This document shows positions 1-4,899 of a stretch of 9,596 bases of DNA, piece by piece. Where the stretch lies: the NCBI GenBank assembly GCA_009839775.1, contig VXOZ01000369.1:1-9596 (forward strand). The letters are read 5' to 3'. Numbering within the stretch: the stretch's first letter is position 1; each line of letters opens with the position of its first letter. Made by a program: the position numbers and the translations under genes. Below the pieces are notes generated by a model. That model saw only the letters and a list, made by a program, of their open reading frames with translations, had not been told where the DNA came from and made no database searches. This DNA comes from Chloroflexota bacterium. GTDB lineage: Bacteria > Chloroflexota > UBA11872 > VXOZ01.

Positions 1-111
1 CTTGGCGATTGCGGGGCTGGTCCTGGCGATCGTGTTCATCGCGGTGCCGGCGTTGCAGAGGAACAGCCGGAACACGCAGAGGAGAAGCGATTTGGCTAAT
101 TTGAGGGCTCA
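1..111 (+). repeat. 111-bp exact repeat, left copy (N-terminal pilin block)
   Basis: Identical base for base to 3491-3601; its first 55 bp are also found inverted at 9542-9596. It encodes the invariant helix and QRNSRNTQRRSDLANLRA segment. Copies B and D encode the same residues with many different synonymous codons, so the identity reflects recent duplication or gene conversion and not protein constraint alone. Confidence 0.97.
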
Positions 112-532
112 GGTAGATACTTGGGTGGCTAACAACGGTGGGAAGATTCCTTCAACCCAAGCCCATCTTGAGAGTATTCTTGGCTCGACCGGCTGGGGTC
201 ACTACAACGGTAATGATGCTGAGCCCGACCCAGCTTGGCCATCGGCAGTGGTAGCAACTTCCACTGACGAGACGATTACTGTGTTTGACAAAACTTTCTC
301 AAGCACAGCTGCCAATATAACGGGTACAGCTCTGCCTAATAGACAGTCAATCCATATTTGGCTGGAGAGGAAGTGCGATGCCGACGCAATATTAGCTGAC
401 GGCAACGATGCCGATACCGGCGGAACAGACAAGTACGCTGCCGCTGATACCGACGCCTCCACGGCTCGTGCGATAGCCTTCATCTACCAGATTGAAGGTG
501 AGGACAACGCTCGCTGCGAAGACAACATCTAG
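2..532 (+). CDS. Type IV pilin-like protein, 5'-partial (pilin copy A)
   Basis: Major or minor pilin-like subunit of a type IV pilus, probably assembled at the cytoplasmic membrane. The window starts inside the N-terminal helix, so the true start, prepilin leader and residues matching GFTIVEVMIV lie outside. The TTG at position 2 is a leucine codon in the helix, not a start. The visible part has the rest of the hydrophobic helix (residues 1-17), the polar PALQRNSRNTQRRSD segment, a conserved STGWGHYNGN block (62-71), a variable middle, LPNRQ..IHIW (111-120), a GNDADT acidic loop, and the C-terminal YQIEGEDNARCEDN. Two cysteines (125 and 172) probably form the C-terminal disulfide loop. Unlike the three other + strand copies it has no extra cysteine pair in the middle. 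It ends with TAG, 38 bp before the next pilin, so the two are probably co-transcribed. The family assignment is firm; the pilus role is inferred. Confidence 0.88.
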   Translation: MAIAGLVLAIVFIAVPALQRNSRNTQRRSDLANLRAQVDTWVANNGGKIPSTQAHLESILGSTGWGHYNGNDAEPDPAWPSAVVATSTDETITVFDKTFSSTAANITGTALPNRQSIHIWLERKCDADAILADGNDADTGGTDKYAAADTDASTARAIAFIYQIEGEDNARCEDNI

Positions 533-570
533 GCTTGGGTATAGCCTAGTAACCTGAGGGGTATTCCACG

Positions 571-1257
571 ATGTTTGCCAAAAACACCAAGAACCAAGCC
601 GGCTTCACGATCGTCGAGGTCATGATCGTCCTCGCCATCGCCGGTCTGGTTCTGGCCATCGTCTTTATCGCCGTCCCGGCTCTCCAGCGCAACAGCCGCA
701 ACACCCAGCGGAGATCCGACCTGGCCAACCTGAGGGCTCAGTTCGATACGTGGACGGCGAATAATGGCACTAAAATACCAAGAGACACAGTTCTCAGTGA
801 TTTGAGTTCTATTGTTGGCAGTACGGGCTGGGGTCATTACAACGGTAATGTAGCGGCTCCCACTAGAGTTTTCCTAAATACTACAACTACGCCAGCACAT
901 TGTTCTGACCCGGCGCATACGACTCAAGCTGCTTGCACGGGTGCAGGTGAAACTTGGAACCCTGCGGTAACAACAACCCCGCAGCTAGACGAACATAGAA
1001 TAGGCTATGCAACAGATTTAAGTGCTGCCGATTTGGCTAACTTAGAATACCCTGGTCGCCAAGAGATACATGTCTTCGGCGAGATGGAATGCGTTCTCTC
1101 GGTATTGACCGGTGGTAATGATATAGATGCGCGTACAGGAACGCCAGCTAAGTATGCCGCAGCCTATGCCGATTTGAAGAATTCTCATGCCAAAGCATTG
1201 GCCTATGTTTACCAGATAGAAGGTGAAGACAACGCCCGTTGCGAGGATAACACCTAG
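571..1257 (+). CDS. Type IV pilin-like prepilin (pilin copy B)
   Basis: Complete prepilin of 228 residues. The leader MFAKNTKNQAG ends at the expected prepilin peptidase site (G11|F12). Glutamate at mature position 5 (E16) and an uninterrupted hydrophobic helix to about residue 35 follow, as in class III-signal pilins. ATG at 571 is chosen because GAGGGG lies 9 bases upstream (556-561) and the leader length fits. The middle is variable and includes a cysteine pair (C111, C122) in a CSDPAHTTQAACTGAGETW stretch. YPGRQEIHVFG (160-170), C174, a GGNDID loop and the invariant YQIEGEDNARCEDN end follow. It lies 38 bp after copy A and is followed by a hairpin terminator. Its N-terminal DNA shares 56 bp exactly with copy D (589-644 and 4151-4206), although the encoded helix is also identical in A and C using other codons. 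It is the better preserved member of the first pilin pair. Confidence 0.92.
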   Translation: MFAKNTKNQAGFTIVEVMIVLAIAGLVLAIVFIAVPALQRNSRNTQRRSDLANLRAQFDTWTANNGTKIPRDTVLSDLSSIVGSTGWGHYNGNVAAPTRVFLNTTTTPAHCSDPAHTTQAACTGAGETWNPAVTTTPQLDEHRIGYATDLSAADLANLEYPGRQEIHVFGEMECVLSVLTGGNDIDARTGTPAKYAAAYADLKNSHAKALAYVYQIEGEDNARCEDNT

Positions 1258-1277
1258 CCGGTTATCTGAAGTTCGAG

Positions 1278-1310
1278 AAAAGCCGCCTCGAAAAGGCGGT
1301 TTTTCTTTTT
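1278..1310 (+). terminator. Rho-independent terminator after the first pilin pair
   Basis: An 11-bp stem (1278-1288 with 1294-1304, one G-U pair) with a 5-base loop is followed by a run of T broken by one C. It begins 20 bases after the stop of pilin B. Read on the - strand the same hairpin ends in TTTT, so it may also stop transcripts of the convergent ATPase gene. The stem core (AAAAGCCGCC) is nearly the same as that of the terminator after the right-edge pilin. Confidence 0.85.
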
Positions 1311-1374
1311 AGTTAGGCCAGTAAGAAATACCTAAGAGGAACGAATACGGTTTTGGCAGCCATCTATGGCATCA

Positions 1375-1421
1375 GAGTGCATAAGAAAAGTCGATACCAG
1401 TGTATTGGAGTACATAAGAAA
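1375..1421. repeat. Short direct repeat in the pilin B / ATPase spacer
   Basis: GAGTGCATAAGAAA at 1375-1388 recurs as GAGTACATAAGAAA at 1408-1421 with one mismatch, 33 bp apart. It lies in the 1311-1496 spacer, where I see no credible gene. The + strand open frame starting at 1421 runs antisense into the ATPase gene and has no ribosome binding site or recognisable product. Function unknown; it may be chance. Confidence 0.35.
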
Positions 1422-1496
1422 TGACCAAGCCAGATAGGCGTATTTCCTATCGCGACTATGGGTTAGCCGGCTTCGGCTTTTTCTATAAAGACGGGT

Positions 1497-2942
1497 TCAA
1501 ATCAGGAGGAAGTAATCCAAGGGGACTGAAACTATATCCTGCCGGCTGTCAAGCCGCAGCTCCGACTTGGAGAACACCAGACCGTATGGGCATTTCACTT
1601 TCTTCATCGTGGCCACCGTCTGATCCGCGCCTTTGTTTCCCAGCCCGAATTCAATGGCTATTCTTTTGTGGTTGCTGATTTGCAGTATGAAATCGCAGTG
1701 TCCGCCGGCCTTGCTGTAGTGATGGGTAAGGGAGCCTTTGCCAGCGGCGGTGAATTCGCGCTGGTAGTGCAGCCCGGCGACGTCTTCGAGCAACTGCCCG
1801 CGACGTCGGCCGTCGGCCGTCGGTTCTCCGGTGAAATCCAGATAAGACGATCTGATGGCCGGGCTGGTGAAGATATACTTGGCCGGCCGCCGGCTGGAGC
1901 TGAAAGGGCTGCCGCCGTACGCGGGTATTTTAATCAGGATGCCGGCTTTGACCAAAACGTCCATAATGCTGATCAGCTGCTGGCGGCTGATATCCAAGGC
2001 TTGGCTCAATTTAGGCAAGCCGACCACGTCGCCGGACGAGGCCAGCATGTTGAGCAGGCGTGGAACGGCCGATAGGGTGGCGGCACTGAAATCGCGCCAG
2101 GAACGCAGATCGACGTTGACGACTTTGTCTATCACCGTCTGCATATCTTTCCGCAACAACGCCCGCCGGCGCTGAATGGCCAAGGGCATAGTGCCGTATT
2201 CCAGGTAAAACGGCAAATCAAGCGGCTTGCTGGCGGCATGGTAACGATTAACGGCCGCTTTTAAGTCTTTCAGCCGGCGATACGCCTCGTCGGCCGAATT
2301 TGAACCGTAAAGAGATTGCATCAGCTGTTCGCGCAGCTGTTCGTCAATCGGCTGCTGGTTGGCGAGGAGTTGGTATTCGGCGAAGCTGAGCGGGTACATG
2401 GTTTCTATCCTTGCCCTTCGGCCGGCGACATTGGCGTCCATTTGCAGGTGCAGGGCCGAGGAGCCGCTGCAAAGCATGAACACCTTTCGGCTACGGTCAT
2501 AGACAGTTTTGAGAACCTGCGCCCAAGCGGGGTCGGCCTGCGCCTCGTCAACTAGAATCAATGTCGGCTTCTTCAAGTTCTCGAAATAATCGCCCAAAAT
2601 CTCTTCTTGGTAAACCGATAGTATGTCCGTTAATCCGGCTCCGGCGATGACCGCTTCATCCAAGGACACGTAAAGTAAGTTTATGTCCTGACCGTACTCG
2701 ACAGCCTGCAGGTAGGTTTGCGCCAAAACGGTGGTTTTGCCCACGCCCCTCAACCCCGGTATGACCCACCACCTGTCATGGCCGCCATGCTCCATGAAGT
2801 CATCGACAGCTGAGCGGATCGTTTGCTGCACCGGGCGGCGGGGATAAAGAGCCCCGTCCGGCCGGCTGGCCGTCTCTCGGAGCGTGACTGGCGCCGTTTG
2901 GGATTGCCGTCGGAGGTAGTTGAGAATTATTTGCTTGTCCAT
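1497..2942 (-). CDS. AAA ATPase with DUF4143-like C-terminal domain
   Basis: A 481-residue protein of the AAA_14/DUF4143 type, a widespread family of stand-alone P-loop ATPases whose cellular role is poorly understood. Visible motifs are Walker A GLRGVGKTT (63-71), Walker B LILVDEA (128-134, D132/E133), a sensor-like FMLCSGSSAL (155-164), and YPLSFAEY (183-190), typical of this family. The C-terminal half has a winged-helix-like segment (about 308-342). It then has a domain resembling the PD-(D/E)XK fold: E386, D417 in CDFIL, and E431 in IAIEFG, with glycine where a catalytic lysine would sit. The protein ends in PLDYFLLI and a TGA stop. The ATG at 2942 has no clear Shine-Dalgarno sequence; a -10-like TAATAT close upstream would leave only a short leader. 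It is convergent to pilin B, and a decayed relative lies on the opposite strand at about 3130-3333. Family call is confident; the function is not known. Confidence 0.88.
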   Translation of the reverse strand: MDKQIILNYLRRQSQTAPVTLRETASRPDGALYPRRPVQQTIRSAVDDFMEHGGHDRWWVIPGLRGVGKTTVLAQTYLQAVEYGQDINLLYVSLDEAVIAGAGLTDILSVYQEEILGDYFENLKKPTLILVDEAQADPAWAQVLKTVYDRSRKVFMLCSGSSALHLQMDANVAGRRARIETMYPLSFAEYQLLANQQPIDEQLREQLMQSLYGSNSADEAYRRLKDLKAAVNRYHAASKPLDLPFYLEYGTMPLAIQRRRALLRKDMQTVIDKVVNVDLRSWRDFSAATLSAVPRLLNMLASSGDVVGLPKLSQALDISRQQLISIMDVLVKAGILIKIPAYGGSPFSSSRRPAKYIFTSPAIRSSYLDFTGEPTADGRRRGQLLEDVAGLHYQREFTAAGKGSLTHHYSKAGGHCDFILQISNHKRIAIEFGLGNKGADQTVATMKKVKCPYGLVFSKSELRLDSRQDIVSVPLDYFLLI

Positions 2943-2952
2943 GATGAAATGT

Positions 2953-2972
2953 TGGTAACATTCATATTACCA
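2953..2972. promoter_or_regulatory. Inverted repeat upstream of the ATPase gene (possible operator 1)
   Basis: TGGTAA (2953-2958) and TTACCA (2967-2972) form a 6-bp inverted repeat with an 8-base spacer, starting 10 bp upstream of the ATPase start codon. On the - strand it overlaps a -10-like TAATAT (2964-2969). That would suit a repressor site over the promoter, but no binding protein is identified. Confidence 0.4.
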
Positions 2973-2984
2973 CAAATATGGCTT

Positions 2985-3008
2985 GGTAGTAAAGTATAAT
3001 TTACTACC
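2985..3008. promoter_or_regulatory. 9-bp perfect inverted repeat upstream of the ATPase gene (possible operator 2)
   Basis: GGTAGTAAA (2985-2993) and TTTACTACC (3000-3008) are perfect inverted copies around a 6-base centre. The centre reads TATAAT on the + strand (2995-3000) and TATACT on the - strand (2993-2998), so a -10 element could lie inside the repeat. It shares the GGTA...TACC outer bases with the repeat at 2953-2972. No convincing -35 box was found on either strand. Regulatory function is inferred. Confidence 0.45.
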
Positions 3009-3117
3009 GCTTGACTACTTGCAGCTGGCAATGACATCATTAATCTGCCGGTCAGACGAGATAAAAGGCCGCTGACCTGTGGCAAATTTGTGAACGATGT
3101 TATGCCGCCTCGCATAC

Positions 3118-3175
3118 GCTAGACTAACTCAGCAGTCTAGTGCACTCCTGATGCTAGACCGCTACAACAGTCTAG
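3118..3175. repeat. Two 23-bp direct repeats, each with inverted arms
   Basis: Units at 3118-3140 and 3153-3175 both read GCTAGAC, eight different bases, then CAGTCTAG. The 5' starts are 35 bp apart. Within each unit the ends are inverted copies: CTAGACT/AGTCTAG in the first and CTAGAC/GTCTAG in the second. Each could therefore fold as a hairpin or bind a dimeric protein. They lie inside the decayed ATPase fragment. Conserved arms around changing centres suggest selection for the arms or a recombination or protein-binding site; no known element was recognised. Confidence 0.55.
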
Positions 3176-3333
3176 GTAGGAAAGACATTTCCCAGCTTGT
3201 TGAGGGCATCGATCAGGCGCGTTACGACCGCGGTCTAGTTTTTGCCAACGTGGATCCGGTCTGCATAGACGGTAAATATTTGAAGATTCCGCTGGATTAC
3301 TCTTCCTTGCATGCAACTTGGCCGACGAGCTAG
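3130..3333 (+). pseudogene. C-terminal remnant of a second DUF4143-type ATPase
   Basis: The + strand frame here aligns with the last ~55 residues of the intact ATPase at 1497-2942. The remnant stretch SLGRKDISQLVEGIDQARY, then DRGLVF, matches GLGNKGADQTVATMKKVK, then CPYGLVF, without gaps. Both continue to PLDY with 15 and 16 residues between. The frame ends at TAG (3331-3333). Upstream in the same frame two TGA codons (at 3064 and 3082) interrupt it and no ATPase core, Walker motif or start is present, so this is a broken end of a gene that once lay on the + strand. The glutamate of the IAIEFG motif is not kept. The DNA has drifted considerably, so the loss is not recent. The ATG at 3097 opens the frame but has no family support. 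Confidence 0.62.
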
Positions 3334-3357
3334 GGTAATTCCGTAATATTCTTACCC
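3333..3357. promoter_or_regulatory. GGGTAA...TTACCC inverted repeat upstream of pilin C
   Basis: GGGTAA (3333-3338) and TTACCC (3352-3357) are inverted copies around 13 bases, directly after the stop of the ATPase remnant. No T-run follows, so it is not a typical terminator. The arms resemble those upstream of the intact ATPase gene. It could be an operator for the pilin C region; this is tentative. Confidence 0.3.
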
Positions 3358-3473
3358 CACCCACCGCCCTGTTTCTGTTTATTTTCATTGGCGAGCAATG
3401 TTAGTTTACTCCTGAAATTTCGGGGGATGTTCCTGATAATAAAGTAGATAAGAAAGAGGGCGGGTTCACGATC

Positions 3474-4100
3474 GTGGAGGTCATGATCGTCTTGGCGATT
3501 GCGGGGCTGGTCCTGGCGATCGTGTTCATCGCGGTGCCGGCGTTGCAGAGGAACAGCCGGAACACGCAGAGGAGAAGCGATTTGGCTAATTTGAGGGCTC
3601 AATTTGACACTTGGACGAGCAATAACAACGGGAAGTTGCCGACTACCGCAGATCATATGCTATCTATCACCGGTTCCACCGGCTGGGGTCACTACAATGG
3701 TAATGATGACGAGCCGGGATTCACGCTAATAACTGCCGATCCCGGAACAGGTACGGCATCAGCAGCTTGTAATGCCAGCACAACGCCAGCGTGCACCAAC
3801 AATGACACGCGACCAGCCGGTAAGGCGGGCGGAACTGCTGCAGGCGAATATGTAATAACTTATGCTGATGACAAAGACCCTACCACCGCTGTAGTACTGC
3901 CCAATCGCCAAGAGATACACATTTGGGGTCAGATGGCTTGCGATACGGATGGCATCTTGGCTGCCGGCAACGATGCGGATAATGCTGTAACGGCAGGTAA
4001 ATACGCAGCAGGTGACATATTGCCATCCAACGCTAGAGCGGTTGCGTTCGTCTACCAGATAGAGGGTGAAGACAACGCCCGCTGCGAAGACAACGTCTAG
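3474..4100 (+). CDS. Type IV pilin-like protein with disrupted leader (pilin copy C)
   Basis: The mature region is intact: E of GFTIVEV, the hydrophobic helix, PALQRNSRNTQRRSD, STGWGHYNGN (68-77), a variable middle with cysteines 99 and 107, LPNRQEIHIWG (142-152), C156, GNDADN, and the YQIEGEDNARCEDN end with C204. The first available GTG (3474) starts after the G|F cleavage site, so a protein from there could not be processed as a prepilin. In-frame codons run back to 3405 and encode KVDKKEGGFTIVEV, a good leader, but offer no ATG, GTG or TTG. An ATG at 3427 begins MFLIIK in another frame and would join the leader if one base were added. The gene is therefore a frameshifted pilin, a silent donor copy, or a sequence error. 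Its first 111 bp from 3491 are identical to copy A, and its last 63 bp are identical to copy D. Confidence 0.72.
   Translation: MEVMIVLAIAGLVLAIVFIAVPALQRNSRNTQRRSDLANLRAQFDTWTSNNNGKLPTTADHMLSITGSTGWGHYNGNDDEPGFTLITADPGTGTASAACNASTTPACTNNDTRPAGKAGGTAAGEYVITYADDKDPTTAVVLPNRQEIHIWGQMACDTDGILAAGNDADNAVTAGKYAAGDILPSNARAVAFVYQIEGEDNARCEDNV
3491..3601 (+). repeat. 111-bp exact repeat, internal copy
   Basis: Second copy of the block at 1-111, within pilin C. The identity ends one base into the codon after LANLRA, where the variable part begins. Confidence 0.97.
4038..4100 (+). repeat. 63-bp exact repeat at the 3' end of pilin C
   Basis: Identical to 4787-4849 at the end of pilin D, including the stop codon. 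It encodes AVAFVYQIEGEDNARCEDNV. The preceding bases differ (CGCTAGA against TGCTCGG), as do the bases after the stop. Confidence 0.95.
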
Positions 4101-4132
4101 GCTTAGTTGACCTTTAGCGGAGAACCCAAACG

Positions 4133-4849
4133 ATGTTTGCCAAAGACCCTAAGAACCAAGCCGGCTTCACGATCGTCGAGGTCATGATCGTCCTCGCCAT
4201 CGCCGGCCTGGTTCTGGCTATCGTCTTCATTGCGGTACCGGCCCTGCAAAGGAACAGCCGCAACACCCAGCGTCGGTCCGATCTGGCCAACCTACGGGCT
4301 CAGGTTCAAACATGGACTAGTAACAATGGTGGTAAAATCCCTAATGCTGCGACTGCGACTGACGCTCTGGCTGATATAGTCAACAGCGCCGGCTGGGGCC
4401 ATTACAGCGGTAATGGACCGCACCCTTTACATTCTGTTATGTCACGGACATCTGTAACAACGCCAGCAAACTGCGGTAGTGGAGTTTGGACTGACGCTGG
4501 CTCACCGCCTGACGGCATAGTGCAAGCGTCGGAGTGCAATCCTATGAGTAGTTTCGTGGCCGCCTCAACTGTCACAACGCCTGGTGATACGCCAGAATAC
4601 ACCATCGGCTATGCTTTCGAGCTTGATCCGGGGGCTGCCCCGGAATTTCTGTATCCGGATCGCCAAGAAATTCATGTTTTCGGAGGTTATGCCTGCAATA
4701 AAGATATACTGAATGGCGGAAACGATACAGATGATAGCGGGCCTAGTAAATACGACATTAACGACTTAGTAGATTCAAATGCTCGGGCGGTTGCGTTCGT
4801 CTACCAGATAGAGGGTGAAGACAACGCCCGCTGCGAAGACAACGTCTAG
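4133..4849 (+). CDS. Type IV pilin-like prepilin (pilin copy D)
   Basis: Complete 238-residue prepilin with leader MFAKDPKNQAG, cleavage expected at G11|F12, E16 at mature position 5, and a hydrophobic helix to about 35. ATG at 4133 is preceded by GGAG (4119-4122) at 10 bases spacing. The variable middle is the longest of the family and carries a cysteine pair (C114, C135) flanking a W- and DG-containing loop. YPDRQEIHVFG (174-184) and C188 follow, then GGNDTDD and YQIEGEDNARCEDN with C234. It lies 32 bp after pilin C. It is the counterpart of copy B: both have the MFAK leader and YPxRQEIHVFG. However, its final 63 bp are identical to the end of copy C, showing recent exchange between neighbours. 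No hairpin terminator is visible in the 50 bp before the convergent gene. Likely the expressed member of the second pair. Confidence 0.92.
   Translation: MFAKDPKNQAGFTIVEVMIVLAIAGLVLAIVFIAVPALQRNSRNTQRRSDLANLRAQVQTWTSNNGGKIPNAATATDALADIVNSAGWGHYSGNGPHPLHSVMSRTSVTTPANCGSGVWTDAGSPPDGIVQASECNPMSSFVAASTVTTPGDTPEYTIGYAFELDPGAAPEFLYPDRQEIHVFGGYACNKDILNGGNDTDDSGPSKYDINDLVDSNARAVAFVYQIEGEDNARCEDNV
4787..4849 (+). repeat. 63-bp exact repeat at the 3' end of pilin D
   Basis: Partner of 4038-4100. The ends of copies A and B encode almost the same peptide with other codons, so C and D have been homogenised with each other. Confidence 0.95.
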
Positions 4850-4899
4850 TGTATGGCAGTTGAAGAAATTTTCCTTTTACAGTGCAGCTCTTATTTTAA

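Noticed and set aside
1465..1483. Hairpin AGCCG-GCTT-CGGCT followed by T on the + strand as a terminator
   Set aside because: The stem is only 5 bp, no + strand gene needs it, and read on the - strand, where the ATPase gene ends, it lacks a T-run.
1497..1499. UGA recoded as glycine, as in Gracilibacteria
   Set aside because: The ATPase ends at TGA right after its conserved PLDYFLLI end, so TGA works as a stop here.
3330..3656. Long - strand open frames over pilin N-termini (also 529-837)
   Set aside because: They are antisense shadows of the conserved pilin helix, with no ribosome binding site and a composition (His, Asp, Gln, Arg-rich) unlike a real protein.
4472..4540. EF-hand-like loop in pilin D (DG.V...E between C114 and C135)
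   Set aside because: The first two acidic ligands of the EF-hand loop are missing; only the DG and final E match.
1..4849. Diversity-generating retroelement as the source of pilin middle variation
   Set aside because: No reverse transcriptase or template repeat is present, and the middles differ in length and all bases, not only at adenines.
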